Below, in pieces: positions 1-9,033 of a stretch of 64,000 nucleotides of DNA. The notes below the pieces were generated by a model. The model was not told the DNA's origin, did no database searches, and saw only the letters and a list, made by a program, of their open reading frames with translations. The translations under genes were made by a program, and so were the position numbers. Origin of the DNA: Thalassotalea agarivorans (GTDB taxonomy: Bacteria > Pseudomonadota > Gammaproteobacteria > Enterobacterales > Alteromonadaceae); contig NZ_AP027363.1 of assembly GCF_030295955.1 (NCBI RefSeq), forward strand, positions 2,705,046 to 2,769,045, given 5' to 3'. How positions within the stretch are numbered: position 1 is the stretch's first letter; each line of letters begins with the position of its first letter.

Positions 1-1074
1 GGCAGGCACTAAAAATAGCGGCAGATTTTCTGCAACTAAGCCGGACACGAAATGCCCAGTGCCTAATTGTTTTAAACTTGCCCCGAGCGCTAAAGAAAAC
101 AATACGATTGTTACTAGTGGCAATAACTCCGCCATACCTTTGAAACCAATTTCGGTCATTTGTTTGTGACCAAAACGTTTGCTAGACACCATCATTACGT
201 AGCTCACTACGCACGCCAGCACTGTCGCATATAGTACAGACTTGCTACCTGAACCATCAGTAAATGTGCCACCGCCGGTATAAAACATAAAACCAACAAT
301 TGAAAATGACATAGTTAAAAGTGGCACTAACATAAATGAAGGTTTAGAAGGCTCTACATCAAGTTCCATGCGGGTATTAGTCGAGTTTTGTTGTAGTTCG
401 GCCTGCTTCATCGGCCCATGCACTTTGTCTGCCCAAATGGTGTAAAACACAATGGCAAGCGTGATAAGTGCATAGAAATTTAATGGTATTGTTTGAACCA
501 AAATGCTCACCACCGACTGATCTAAATCATATGCACCAAGCAAACCAAGCACATAAGCACCCCATCCATTTAACAACAGCAAAATACAAATCGGCGCACT
601 GGTACTATCAATGATATAAGCCAAACGAGCTCGGCTCATATTAAACTTATCGAACAATCCACGAGACAAAATACCTGACATCAACACGCTCAGATTTGAC
701 TCAATGAACACAGCAATACCAGTAAAGAAAGGGAGTAATCTAGCGCGCCTAGCTGTACCGCTTAAGCCTTTTTGAATCAGAAAGTTTACCGTTGCACTAA
801 CGCCACCCGATGCTCGCATATAGGCAAGCAAAGCACCAACAAGTAATGAGAAAACCAATACTCTAGTATTGCCGCCATCGCCAAACACATTAACAACTCG
901 CTCAACTGACGCGATAGAAAAAGTAAGGATAGACGTTGTTGCATCCTGGCCTGCCAGCAGAATGAGTAATTCAGAACAACAGATAGCCGCGAGTAGCGCA
1001 ACAATCACTTCTTTTTTCCATAACACTACTATTATGGCGACTAATGGGGGTAATATTGAAAACCAATCCGACAC
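1..1074 (-). CDS. NhaC-type Na+/H+ antiporter (3' end beyond window)
   Basis: Integral inner-membrane protein predicted to exchange Na+ for H+. 358 codons are visible and the C-terminus lies beyond base 1. The start is the GTG at 1074, preceded by GGAG with a 5-nt spacer; another in-frame GTG at 1080 overlaps that ribosome site. The translation begins with VSDWFSILPPLVAI and shows many hydrophobic segments. Around residues 115-160 is a helix stretch with FIESNLSVLMSGILSRG followed by DSTSAPICILLL, typical of the NhaC family membrane core. The gene stands alone, upstream of and co-directional with the rest of its truncated unit. The exact ion specificity is inferred from the family only; members also include amino-acid/H+ exchangers. 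Confidence 0.72.
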   Translation of the reverse strand, partial: MSDWFSILPPLVAIIVVLWKKEVIVALLAAICCSELLILLAGQDATTSILTFSIASVERVVNVFGDGGNTRVLVFSLLVGALLAYMRASGGVSATVNFLIQKGLSGTARRARLLPFFTGIAVFIESNLSVLMSGILSRGLFDKFNMSRARLAYIIDSTSAPICILLLLNGWGAYVLGLLGAYDLDQSVVSILVQTIPLNFYALITLAIVFYTIWADKVHGPMKQAELQQNSTNTRMELDVEPSKPSFMLVPLLTMSFSIVGFMFYTGGGTFTDGSGSKSVLYATVLACVVSYVMMVSSKRFGHKQMTEIGFKGMAELLPLVTIVLFSLALGASLKQLGTGHFVSGLVAENLPLFLVPA

Positions 1075-1251
1075 GTTCACTCCGCTTTTTTGTAGGCGTC
1101 TTAAGCTGTCGCCTAGAGTATCTAAGCGATAGCACAATAGCAAAAAAATAATTGCCTAACCTACTATAATTTCAAGCAATATACTGGTCGTTTGGATTCA
1201 TTAGAAGCTTCATAAAAAGCAGAAAAAAGCTATAAATTACAGATGATTAAG

Positions 1252-2517
1252 TTACTCAATAAAAGGATCATTATACTTTTCGTCTGTTAACATTTCATCG
1301 TCGGTCAATGTATTTAGAAAGGCAACTAATGCTGCTTTTTCTTCCTCACTGAAAGCAAATTGTACTGGCTCCCCAGAGTCTGTACGCAAAGGGCCGGCAA
1401 GTTGCGGATGATTTTGGATATTGGTGCTGTAATGATCAATTACTTCATCTAGTGTCGCAAACCGACCGTCGTGCATATAAGGTGGTCTTATGGCAATATT
1501 GCGCAATGAGGGAACTTTGAACTTCCCTGTATCCCTTTGTAACCCTGTTGTTTCTGCAACGCCTAAATCGTCATTAGATATCGCATCTAAACCATTGTTG
1601 GTTGCTATCGTGCTGCCAACACCATCGTTGGGCACCGGGCCAACAAAAGCTTCACTAACATGACATCCTGCGCAATTTGCGCGTTCGCCATTTTCGAGTA
1701 CTCTCGGTAAAAAGAATAAGTCTTTCCCTAAGTTTTCTTGCGCAGTAAACGCTGGAAAGTCTGCCGTAGGCGAGGATACTTGTGCTCTGGCAACATCGTA
1801 TCTAGACGTTGTACTAACTAAACTTCTAACAAACTGCGCCAACGCAAATGATATACGTTCGCTTGAGACATCTGAATCGCCAAATGCCTGTTCAAACAAC
1901 GGCGGGTAGTACGCTTGATTCGAGACTATTTCTTCAAGTTCTGCAAGCACTAATCCCATCTCCACAGGATCTTGGAATGGCATTAATACTTGGTCTTCCA
2001 ATGCAGCCGCCCTTTCATCCCAGAAAAATTTACCGGTAAAGTAAAACCTTGCGTTAACTAACCCCATTGAATGTCTTCGGGTAAGTCCACCGTCAAAACC
2101 TTCGCTAAGGACTTTTGGATCTGAAAAACCATGCGCTGGTAAATGGCAAGACGCACATGCTACGGAGCCATTTGCACTAAGTTTCTTGTCAAAGAATAAA
2201 ACCCTACCCAAGGTTGCTCCAGCATCTGTTATCGGGTTATGAGCAGGAGTGTTATCTAAATCTGAAGCAGGGCGCTGAAACATGAATTGCGCGCCAAATG
2301 CGTTAGAAGTGAGGTGCTCTGGCAACTCAATATTTGCGTAATTAAATGGCGTATCGGGCAAGTTTAGCTGAGCAAATGGATCATCTTGTTCTATGGGATC
2401 GTTTGGTTCAGCGGATGCGTTATTGTCGGGTTCTATGGTATTACTCGACTCTCCGCCACAAGCAAGCAGGCTTAACGACAAAAATACAATAAAAAAGTTT
2501 TGTAGACGTAGTTTCAT
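1252..2517 (-). CDS. di-haem cytochrome c peroxidase family lipoprotein (CcpA/MauG type)
   Basis: 421 aa. Residues 1-20 form a lipoprotein signal with lipobox LLAC (Cys20), so the protein should be anchored in the outer or inner membrane facing the periplasm. Two covalent haem sites are visible: CASCH at 121-125 and CAGCH at 282-286. Other family motifs are GRVLFFDKKLS before haem 1, FWDERAAALEDQ near 165-176, and PSLRNIAIRPPYMHDGRF near 336-353. The family reduces H2O2 with electrons from small cytochromes, or oxidises substrates as MauG does; which applies here cannot be read from sequence. A low-complexity Asp/Glu/Asn linker (about 28-50) follows the lipid anchor. Haem attachment would depend on the Ccm system encoded at 57-64 kb. 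Monocistronic. Confidence 0.88.
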   Translation of the reverse strand: MKLRLQNFFIVFLSLSLLACGGESSNTIEPDNNASAEPNDPIEQDDPFAQLNLPDTPFNYANIELPEHLTSNAFGAQFMFQRPASDLDNTPAHNPITDAGATLGRVLFFDKKLSANGSVACASCHLPAHGFSDPKVLSEGFDGGLTRRHSMGLVNARFYFTGKFFWDERAAALEDQVLMPFQDPVEMGLVLAELEEIVSNQAYYPPLFEQAFGDSDVSSERISFALAQFVRSLVSTTSRYDVARAQVSSPTADFPAFTAQENLGKDLFFLPRVLENGERANCAGCHVSEAFVGPVPNDGVGSTIATNNGLDAISNDDLGVAETTGLQRDTGKFKVPSLRNIAIRPPYMHDGRFATLDEVIDHYSTNIQNHPQLAGPLRTDSGEPVQFAFSEEEKAALVAFLNTLTDDEMLTDEKYNDPFIE

Positions 2518-2731
2518 TTAATGTACCGGGACTAAGCATTTCCTCTATGCCAACAAAAGCGCAGGCTATCTTAATTTTTCGTTGCAGCAAACTAGGAGCA
2601 GCGAAAAAACATTGCATGAGGGTATTATTAGGCTGTTTGGAATAGCTTAACAATTGCAATGTAAAGATATGTCAATGAAATTAAAAGTTGCGTAAAAAAG
2701 AAAGTAAGTAGCCCTGTTCGATTCAATCAAT

Positions 2732-2763
2732 ATTTGGGGTCAGAACATATTCTGACCCCAAAT
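2732..2763. repeat. GGGGTCAGA-type palindromic repeat, copy 1
   Basis: Near-perfect 32-bp palindrome with arms ATTTGGGGTCAGAACAT and its complement; the centre reads ACATAT instead of ACATGT, one mismatch. It is one of five copies in the window (also 2844, 13445, 13607, 20429), all located at or near gene 3' ends. It resembles REP elements, probably mobilised by a RAYT-class transposase; this is inference. Confidence 0.85.
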
Positions 2764-2843
2764 ACAGAAAAAGAGACAAGCGAATAGTATAAAATTCATA
2801 TACTTAACTTATTTTCGGTAAGCAAATAACCAGATGGGATGCC

Positions 2844-2869
2844 TGGGGTCAGAACATGTTCTGACCCCA
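2844..2869. repeat. GGGGTCAGA-type palindromic repeat, copy 2
   Basis: Perfect 26-bp palindrome with half-site TGGGGTCAGAACA. It lies just upstream (on the plus strand) of the terminator behind cfa and pairs with copy 1 about 110 bp away, like the paired REPs of a BIME. Confidence 0.85.
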
Positions 2870-2874
2870 AATGT

Positions 2875-2906
2875 AAAAAAGACCTGCTAAGGTGCAGGTC
2901 TTTTTT
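2875..2906 (-). terminator. intrinsic terminator of the cfa operon
   Basis: Stem GACCTGC/GCAGGTC with a 6-nt loop, flanked by A6 and T6, so it can work in both directions. It lies 19 bp behind the cfa stop codon and should end the DUF1365-cfa operon on the minus strand. Confidence 0.85.
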
Positions 2907-2924
2907 GTTTATTGATGGGTTGGC

Positions 2925-4148
2925 TTAAGTTCTGATGAGTAAATGGATTGTGCTGGTGTGGCGCGCTAAAAAAGCACCCTCGCAATAACCAAAGTAATAT
3001 AACCACAAACGTTTAAAACGCTCGTCAAAGCCATAGGTCGCAATGGTGTCCCAATTTTGCAAAAAGTTTTCACGCCAGTGCGATAATGTTTTCGCGTAAT
3101 CTAACCCTATATCGTCAATACGCTCTATGGTACCACGTGTTTGCTCAGCGACTTGTTTAGACAACTCTGAAATAGCAGGTAAGCAACCTCCAGGAAAAAT
3201 ATAGCGCTGGATGAAGTCGGTACCCTTCAGGTAGTCTTTGTACTGCTGGTCATTAATGGTAATGGCTTGGATCAGCATCTTCCCAGACGGTTTTAGTAGT
3301 TGCTGACAAACATTAAAAAACGTTGGGAAATACTTATGCCCCACTGCCTCGATCATTTCTATCGACACTAATTTGTCAAACTGACCAACCAAAGACCGAT
3401 AATCCTTATTAAGCAAGGTGATTTTGTCACTTAGCCCTTCTTTTTCGATGCGTTGTTTAGCCCATTCATATTGAGCGTCAGAAATAGTTGTAGTGGTTAC
3501 ATGGACGTCGTAATGCTTGGCGGCATAAATTGCAAAGCCTCCCCAACCCGTGCCAATTTCAACAACATTTTCTCCTGGCTGAAGGTCAAGCTTTTCACAG
3601 ATTTGCTGCAATTTATATTGTTGCGCTTGTGCCAAAGATGCATCTTCATTAGGATACACAGCGCTTGAGTACATCATGCTGTCATCGAGAAAATGTCTAT
3701 AGAGCTCATTACCTAAATCGTAGTGAGCCAAAATATTTTTCTTTGAACCTGAAACGGTATTTTGAGTCACCCATGCGTAGGCTTTGCGTTTAATTTTCGA
3801 AAAAAGCCCTACTTGTTCTTCTATAGCATCCAACTGTTGTTTGTTGATTGCAAAAAGTTTTATCAGCTCCGGCAAGTTATCTGTTGTCCATTTTCCTTCA
3901 ATAAAGGCTTCAGCAACGCCGATGCTGCCCCCCATAACAAAGTCTTTGTATAGTGACTGATCCAACACCGTTAATTGTATCTTTAGGGCTGCATCAATAT
4001 CACCATATTGCACCGTATCTCCATCTTCATGAATGACGATACAAGCACCTGATGTAGCGGCTAGGATGTTGTGCACTTGTTGCTTGTAAAATTTCAAAAA
4101 TGTAGGAAGCGCTTTCGTTGCAGAACTAGTAGCTAATTTTTCCATCAT
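2925..4148 (-). CDS. cfa: cyclopropane-fatty-acyl-phospholipid synthase
   Basis: 407 aa enzyme that adds a methylene group from S-adenosylmethionine to double bonds of phospholipid acyl chains at the membrane. The SAM-binding motif VVEIGTGWGGFA is near residues 195-206. Other family signatures are the upstream AHYDLGNELYRHFLDDSMMYS and the downstream FDKLVSIEMIEAVGHKYF and DYIQRYIFPGG-like FIQRYIFPGGCLP. I choose the ATG at 4148 because AAGGA sits 6-7 nt before it; an ATG at 4199 would overlap the upstream gene by 74 bp. It still overlaps the DUF1365 gene by 23 bp, indicating translational coupling. Last gene of the putative singlet-oxygen/lipid-stress operon; cfa genes are known members of RpoE-ChrR regulons. 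Confidence 0.93.
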   Translation of the reverse strand: MMEKLATSSATKALPTFLKFYKQQVHNILAATSGACIVIHEDGDTVQYGDIDAALKIQLTVLDQSLYKDFVMGGSIGVAEAFIEGKWTTDNLPELIKLFAINKQQLDAIEEQVGLFSKIKRKAYAWVTQNTVSGSKKNILAHYDLGNELYRHFLDDSMMYSSAVYPNEDASLAQAQQYKLQQICEKLDLQPGENVVEIGTGWGGFAIYAAKHYDVHVTTTTISDAQYEWAKQRIEKEGLSDKITLLNKDYRSLVGQFDKLVSIEMIEAVGHKYFPTFFNVCQQLLKPSGKMLIQAITINDQQYKDYLKGTDFIQRYIFPGGCLPAISELSKQVAEQTRGTIERIDDIGLDYAKTLSHWRENFLQNWDTIATYGFDERFKRLWLYYFGYCEGAFLARHTSTIHLLIRT

Positions 4149-4902
4149 TGTTTCCTTTATTAATTTCATCCGCTCTAGGTGCTTGTTGATATGGGACAAA
4201 AGGTACCCGCTTGCACAAAAGTTTCAATGCTTGCCAGTAAATAAGAATAACAACCTTTAATGTTGCCACCCCAACTTTAAGCATAGACAAAAACCACTGC
4301 TTGTCAGTTATCGGTTTTTGACGTAACGCCATAGAAGCATTAAATATTTTTTCATCTGTAACATTGTCAATGCCAATAATAACTTGATTGTCACGCAGTG
4401 AAATCTTCCAATGGTACTTCATATTTAAGTCCATAAAAGGAGAAACGTGAAACGTTTTTTGACTTGCTTTTGGTTCAACCATGTCCACTAGGTAATAATG
4501 CCTTTTATTCCAAGGTGTATTGCTAACTTCCGCTAACATATAACTTTTACCATCATCTTGTATGCAAAAAAACAGATTAATTGGACTAAAGTAAATACCA
4601 AAATGTCTACATTGAGCTACAGCGAAAATACGTCCGGATCTAAACTGACCACCTAGAGTATTAATCTTGTTGATGATACGTTGTTGAAGCGTCCCTGGTT
4701 CACCTTTTAGGTAATCGTTTTGGTTAAATCGAATAGGTTTGTACCATTGTTCCCCAAACAACACCGACCGTTTTTGTTTGATTTCATCAAGCCATACACC
4801 GGCCATATAATAGCTGTATTTGAAGCTATTAAGCTTAGGCGCATAACGTTTATGAAACACCAACCCTTGGTATATACCAGAGTCTACCTTTAGATCGGTC
4901 AT
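4126..4902 (-). CDS. DUF1365 family protein
   Basis: 258 aa protein of the DUF1365 (COG3496) family. It has recognisable family blocks: an N-terminal YQGLVFHKRYAPKLNSFKYS, a central CRHFGIYFSPINLFFC and LAEVSNTPWNKRHYYLV, and FHVSPFMDLNMKYHW. The start is the ATG at 4902, whose ATGA overlaps the TGA stop of the upstream oxidoreductase. The biochemical function is not established. The family is almost always found beside a COG2907 flavoprotein and a Cfa-type enzyme, as here, which suggests a role in modifying membrane lipid acyl chains under photo-oxidative stress. A C-terminal hydrophobic stretch near 212-230 may dock it to the membrane. Confidence 0.85.
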   Translation of the reverse strand: MTDLKVDSGIYQGLVFHKRYAPKLNSFKYSYYMAGVWLDEIKQKRSVLFGEQWYKPIRFNQNDYLKGEPGTLQQRIINKINTLGGQFRSGRIFAVAQCRHFGIYFSPINLFFCIQDDGKSYMLAEVSNTPWNKRHYYLVDMVEPKASQKTFHVSPFMDLNMKYHWKISLRDNQVIIGIDNVTDEKIFNASMALRQKPITDKQWFLSMLKVGVATLKVVILIYWQALKLLCKRVPFVPYQQAPRADEINKGNNDGKISY

Positions 4903-6155
4903 AACTCGCAACCAAGTTTATTTGCGACATCAACCGCGCTTCTAACGCCATCTTCATGGAAGCCGTTGTACCAATAAGCGCCAGCAAAATAGGTATTATT
5001 CTGGCCACATATTTCTGATTTTCTCTGCTGTGCAGCTAAAGAGGTTTTGTTAAAAACAGGGTGAGCGTAAACAAATTTTTGTATAATTTTACTCTCATCG
5101 ATATGTGCTGTTTGGTTCAGCGTGACACAAAATGTTGTATTCGTGCTCAATCGCTGCAAAATATTCATATTGTAAGTCACACTTGCGGGTTGCTCGTCAT
5201 CATTAGACAAGAGGTAATTCCAGCTCGCCCACGCTGCCCGTTTTGTTGGCAACATTTTCTCATCAGTATGCAACACCACATCATTGTTTTGATAAGGCAT
5301 TGCAGACAAAATCTCTTGCTCTTTACTTGACGGGTCTGATAGTAAATTTAACGCTTGATCAGAATGACAAGCAAACACAACCGCATCAAAAACTTGTTGT
5401 TCACCTTCAGAAAAATGCAGAATTGCTTGTTCAGCTGAGCGCTCAACTTTGACAATATTTGCATCAAGCACAATATTGTTTTCAAAAGGCTTAATCAAAC
5501 TTGGAATATACTGGCACGACCCACCCTTGATTACATACCATTGCGGACGGTTAGCTATATCAAGCAAGCCGTGATTAATAAAAAAGCGAATAAAAAACTT
5601 CAATTGAAATTCATTCATGCCAGCTAAGCTAGTTGACCAAATTGCAGCGCCCATAGGCAAAATGTAATGGGTCCTAAAATAGTCGTTAAAACCATGTTTA
5701 TTTAGGAAATCAACTAATGTCAGTGCAGGGTCAATATCTCCTCTTTCGTGGAGTTGCTTGCAAAGTTTATTAAATCGCAAAATATCTTTAAGCAGTCGCC
5801 AAAACTTAACATTTAAGATGTTTCTCTTTTGAGCAAACAAACTCGCAAAACTATGGCCGTTATATTCCAGTCCATTTAACGGGTTGAATACGCTAAAGCT
5901 CATTTCTGTCGGCAAAGACTCAACGTCGAGCTGAGCGAGTAGGCGATTGAAGTTGGGGTATGTTCGATCGTTAAATACGATAAAACCAGTATCTATTGCG
6001 TGTTGTTCGCCAGCATAATCAACACCTATAGTCGCCGTATGACCACCTAGTTTTGATGCTTTTTCAAACAAGGTAACTTCATATTTTTGCGACAACAAGT
6101 AAGCGCTCGCCAACCCGGATATGCCACTACCAATTACTGCTATACGCTTAGTCAT
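4899..6155 (-). CDS. FAD-dependent oxidoreductase, COG2907 family
   Basis: 418 aa. An N-terminal Rossmann dinucleotide-binding motif GSGISG occupies residues 9-14, followed by the ribose-binding acid Glu31 in LFEKASKLGGH. The domain pattern is that of amine-oxidase/phytoene-desaturase-like flavoproteins, and DTGFIVFNDRTYPNF is typical of COG2907. The substrate is unknown; unsaturated fatty acyl chains have been suggested for related operons, but this is inference. The start codon forms a TAATG overlap with the stop of the SDR gene, and its own stop overlaps the DUF1365 start. It is therefore tightly co-translated in the unit running from 7314 to 2925. Confidence 0.88.
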   Translation of the reverse strand: MTKRIAVIGSGISGLASAYLLSQKYEVTLFEKASKLGGHTATIGVDYAGEQHAIDTGFIVFNDRTYPNFNRLLAQLDVESLPTEMSFSVFNPLNGLEYNGHSFASLFAQKRNILNVKFWRLLKDILRFNKLCKQLHERGDIDPALTLVDFLNKHGFNDYFRTHYILPMGAAIWSTSLAGMNEFQLKFFIRFFINHGLLDIANRPQWYVIKGGSCQYIPSLIKPFENNIVLDANIVKVERSAEQAILHFSEGEQQVFDAVVFACHSDQALNLLSDPSSKEQEILSAMPYQNNDVVLHTDEKMLPTKRAAWASWNYLLSNDDEQPASVTYNMNILQRLSTNTTFCVTLNQTAHIDESKIIQKFVYAHPVFNKTSLAAQQRKSEICGQNNTYFAGAYWYNGFHEDGVRSAVDVANKLGCEL

Positions 6156-6883
6156 TACAATTTACTCTTCATCATGTTGAAATACAGCGACTTGGGCAAG
6201 GCATTTAACATATGCAGCGTCCAGATAAGCCTTTTGGGAAACGCAATGTCATGCTTGCGTTTATTTATACCTTGGTAAATTCGATTAGCAGCGTCTTCGG
6301 CGCTTATCATAAATGGCATGTCGAATTCGTTTTTATCAGTTAAAGGCGTTTTGACAAACCCTGGTGATATCGTGGCGACGTGAATATCTTTAACGTGCCA
6401 TTCAAGTGCAAGCGATTCAGCCAGATAGGCTATTGCCGCTTTTGACGCACCATATGCTTGCGCCTTAGGAAAGGGTAAATACCTAGCACTTGAACTCATT
6501 AAAGCTAGCACCGAACCAGTGCGCAACGTATGTTGAAGGGCTTCAATACAATAAACCATACTAGCAAGGTTTTCCCGCATTTGGCTGGTAAAATATTGGC
6601 TATCAAACTGAGAAACATCCATATATCTACAGGTGCCGGCGTTCAACACAATCACATCAAATGAGGCATCTTTGTATTCTGCTTTTAACGATTCAATGGC
6701 AGACGCATGTGATAAATCACAAGCATACCCAGAAATAGAAGAAGACTGTTCTTGCATCTCGGTCAGTTTGTCTTGATTGCGTCCTATCGCGTGTACAAGC
6801 CAACCTTGATCTGCATAAAAATAGGCAAGTGCTTCGCCAATACCGGACGTAGCACCTGTAATGAGTATGGACTGAGCACTCAT
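6155..6883 (-). CDS. short-chain dehydrogenase/reductase
   Basis: 242 aa classical SDR. The cofactor motif TGATSGIG is at residues 9-16, NAG at 81-83, the catalytic serine near 130, and the catalytic pair Tyr144-x3-Lys148 lies in YGASK. The substrate is not evident. It overlaps the NTF2-like gene upstream (ATGA) and the flavoprotein gene downstream (TAATG). SDRs of this type accompany COG2907/DUF1365/Cfa genes in many marine gammaproteobacteria, so a lipid-related carbonyl or hydroxyl substrate is plausible but unproven. Confidence 0.9.
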   Translation of the reverse strand: MSAQSILITGATSGIGEALAYFYADQGWLVHAIGRNQDKLTEMQEQSSSISGYACDLSHASAIESLKAEYKDASFDVIVLNAGTCRYMDVSQFDSQYFTSQMRENLASMVYCIEALQHTLRTGSVLALMSSSARYLPFPKAQAYGASKAAIAYLAESLALEWHVKDIHVATISPGFVKTPLTDKNEFDMPFMISAEDAANRIYQGINKRKHDIAFPKRLIWTLHMLNALPKSLYFNMMKSKL

Positions 6884-7314
6884 ACAGCTGCTCGCTGATT
6901 GATATATTTAATTACTTTACCAAGCACAGGAACGTGCTGATATACCATAGCACCTAGGTCAACATAATCTCTATGTTGAGCAATCAGCCCATCCTTAGCG
7001 CTTAGCATGCTATGGCCTTCAACAATAATTTGTTGACCACCGTTTAACTTGCTGTGGCGATAGGTCATTTGCCAGTATATGGCAGCGTTATCTTCGCTCG
7101 AGATTACTTGTGTAATATCAAAGCGACATTCAGAAACATGCGTGTAAATGCGATGAAAATACTGCATCAAGGCTTCTTTGCCTTGCAACAAATGCATGGG
7201 GTCCTGAAACGTGACGTTGTCATCGTACAAGCTGGCAATAGTATCTATGTTATCAACGGATAGCTGCTGATAAACTTCAATAAACCTTGCCAACCATTGA
7301 GGGTGGTTCGACAT
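6880..7314 (-). CDS. NTF2-like (SnoaL-type) protein
   Basis: 144 aa single-domain protein of the nuclear transport factor 2 / SnoaL fold. The pattern runs from WLARFIEVYQQLSVDNIDTIASLY through FQDPMHLLQGKEALMQYF to the C-terminal IAQHRDYVDLGAM. Members are small enzymes or ligand-binding proteins; no function can be assigned. It is the first gene of the second unit of the stress module, with ribosome site GAGGA 6 nt before ATG 7314 and a candidate ECF promoter at 7342-7369. It overlaps the SDR gene by 4 bp. Confidence 0.82.
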   Translation of the reverse strand: MSNHPQWLARFIEVYQQLSVDNIDTIASLYDDNVTFQDPMHLLQGKEALMQYFHRIYTHVSECRFDITQVISSEDNAAIYWQMTYRHSKLNGGQQIIVEGHSMLSAKDGLIAQHRDYVDLGAMVYQHVPVLGKVIKYINQRAAV

Positions 7315-7341
7315 ATATATTCCTCGATAAATCTTTTATTG

Positions 7342-7369
7342 TTATACGCTAACGACGCTTATTTAGTTC
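7342..7369 (-). promoter_or_regulatory. candidate ECF-sigma promoter before the NTF2-SDR-FAD-DUF1365-cfa unit
   Basis: On the minus strand GAACT (7369-7365), a 16-nt spacer and CGTATAA (7348-7342), ending 27 nt before the start codon at 7314. The same layout, GATCT-N16-CGTATTA, lies in front of the ECF sigma gene itself. Both are consistent with autoregulated ECF11-type promoters; not experimentally known here. Confidence 0.5.
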
Positions 7370-7402
7370 TTTATCATGTCATTTAAAATTGCTATCGATG
7401 CT

Positions 7403-8347
7403 CTAAAAGTTAACTCTTAGTCGCAACGCAGCAGGATGTGGAGAAAAGTACGCTTGCTTTTCCAAGTAGGCATTGGGATATTTTTTCAAATAATGATTCA
7501 GTAGAGCCAATGGCACCATAAAAGGCACCAGACCTTTTCTATAATCATGCACCTGCTGAGTAAGCTCCTCTTTTTCTTCTTTGCTCAAAAGCTTAGAAAA
7601 GTAGCCTTGCAAATGTTGTAGGGTATTTACGTGCTTCTTACGCGTAGCAATCTTCTTCAGCGCTTTCATTAGGCCAGCTATGTATTCCTCGGCCAATTGT
7701 TCTGGGCTTTTTTCAGATTCACCTAACAAACGACCAAGCTGACGATAGCCTTCTACATCATGACTCATCACCAAATATTTGTGCTGGCTATGAAAATCAT
7801 AGAGTTTGGCTTTGGTAATCTCCTCCGAAGCAAGTACCTGCCACTTTTGGTAAACAAATAAGCGAGTGATAAAGTTTTCACGGATCTGCGCATCGTTAAG
7901 TCGTCCATTTTCTTCGCAAGGAAGGTTAGGATTCATTTCCATCACGCGCCTTGCGAAAGCGCCAATGCCGTCGTGACGAATTGTTACGCCGTTTTCATCA
8001 TAAACTTTAACGCGCTCCATACCGCAGCTTGGGCTTTTGGCACAAAAGATGAAACCAGTTAATGATTTCACCTTTTCCTCGAGAGAATTCGCATAACTGG
8101 TCATGTTTTGACCATATCCGTCTTCTTCGTTTGGACGTGTAACAAGAATAACGTCGTCTTTTTCGACGAGTCGAATGGTGGGGCGTGGCGATCCTAAACC
8201 GATCGCCATTTCTGGGCAAACAGGATGATAATCAGCATACTCTGAAAGAATATCGGTACAAAACTGCGAACGTTTGTGTCCGCCATCAAAACGCACCTTG
8301 TTGCCAAGTAAGCAACTACTGATGCCGATTTTCATCGTTTCAACCAT
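7403..8347 (-). CDS. DUF523 and DUF1722 domain protein (YbgA-like fusion)
   Basis: 314 aa fusion. The N-terminal DUF523 domain begins IGISSCLLGNKVRFDGGHKR and includes FCAKSPSCGMERVKVY, with conserved cysteines. From about residue 190 a DUF1722 (YbgA-like) domain follows, with KYLVMSHDVEGYRQLGRL and HLQGYFSKLLS. Neither domain has a secure biochemical role; DUF523/DUF1722 genes are commonly linked to photolyase and RpoE-ChrR regulons. The start ATG at 8347 has AAGGAG 7 nt before it. Only 11 bp separate it from chrR, so it is probably the third gene of the sigma operon. No photolyase gene is present in this cluster, although that is its usual partner. Confidence 0.86.
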   Translation of the reverse strand: MVETMKIGISSCLLGNKVRFDGGHKRSQFCTDILSEYADYHPVCPEMAIGLGSPRPTIRLVEKDDVILVTRPNEEDGYGQNMTSYANSLEEKVKSLTGFIFCAKSPSCGMERVKVYDENGVTIRHDGIGAFARRVMEMNPNLPCEENGRLNDAQIRENFITRLFVYQKWQVLASEEITKAKLYDFHSQHKYLVMSHDVEGYRQLGRLLGESEKSPEQLAEEYIAGLMKALKKIATRKKHVNTLQHLQGYFSKLLSKEEKEELTQQVHDYRKGLVPFMVPLALLNHYLKKYPNAYLEKQAYFSPHPAALRLRVNF

Positions 8348-8358
8348 ATTGGTACTCC

Positions 8359-9033
8359 TTAATAAATGAAACTACCAATTGGGTTTAATAATTTTCCCAA
8401 GCCCTTAGTAAAGTGTAGTGCATCATTTGACACTGTGTAGCATAAACAGCCTTCATCACTCACTGGGTTGTGAGTATTTGCCTGGTCTAGCCAGATAAAA
8501 TCGCCAGCAACATAGTCGCCTTTGTCATCTGAAAAGCTACCATCTAAAATTAATGTCAACTCAAAGCCTTTGTGAGTATGCTCTGGCACACCGCCGCCAG
8601 GTTGCATATGCAACAGGCTCGTGTGAACATCTCCTTCGCCAAGTTCTATACGTGCTCTGGACAGTTTTCCTAAGCTATTAAATTCTGCTATATCCATATT
8701 TTGAATCGCGCGAGGAAGCTTGTATTGATCGCCTTTTACGTCGATAGTGACAGCTTTCGCAAGTTTTACTTCGTCCATCGCGACATCCATAACAATGTCA
8801 TCGATCATCGCGTCGAAATCTAAAGTGTCCTGCGGCGCTTCTTCCACTGTTGCTAATTCTTCGCCATCAAACATAAAAGCCTTGCTCGCCTGAGCATGCG
8901 TTATTGCATCGACCTTCTCTTTGCAAATTGGGCACATGTCTGTGTGCATTACAATCGCAGCAGTTAACGATGCAGGCAATTCGCCGGCAACAAATGAATG
9001 TAATAGCGCTGATGTAGGGTGATGTTTAATCAT
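8359..9033 (-). CDS. chrR: ChrR-like zinc-binding anti-sigma factor with cupin domain
   Basis: 224 aa. The N-terminal anti-sigma domain carries the ZAS-type zinc motif His30-x3-Cys34-x2-Cys37, plus His residues near the N-terminus (His4/5, His12). The C-terminal part is a cupin with metal-type ligands in PEHTHKGFELTLILDG and a later His in ANTHNP. In Rhodobacter, ChrR holds RpoE inactive until singlet oxygen or organic hydroperoxides are sensed through the cupin domain. This protein has the same two-domain layout and length. Its start overlaps the end of the sigma gene by 8 bp, the usual coupling of a sigma/anti-sigma pair. Confidence 0.92.
   Translation of the reverse strand: MIKHHPTSALLHSFVAGELPASLTAAIVMHTDMCPICKEKVDAITHAQASKAFMFDGEELATVEEAPQDTLDFDAMIDDIVMDVAMDEVKLAKAVTIDVKGDQYKLPRAIQNMDIAEFNSLGKLSRARIELGEGDVHTSLLHMQPGGGVPEHTHKGFELTLILDGSFSDDKGDYVAGDFIWLDQANTHNPVSDEGCLCYTVSNDALHFTKGLGKLLNPIGSFIY

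Larger units (their letters stand above)
2518..2924. other. intergenic region with two palindromes and a terminator
   Basis: The 407-bp gap between the peroxidase start and the cfa stop holds the peroxidase promoter region, two copies of the GGGGTCAGAACATGTTC-type palindrome (2732-2763 and 2844-2869) about 110 bp apart, and an intrinsic terminator (2875-2906). No credible protein-coding gene was seen. Confidence 0.7.

Noticed and set aside
869-1132. 87-codon plus-strand frame opposite the NhaC-like gene
   Set aside because: It is covered by a convincing antiporter reading frame on the minus strand and has no coding character.
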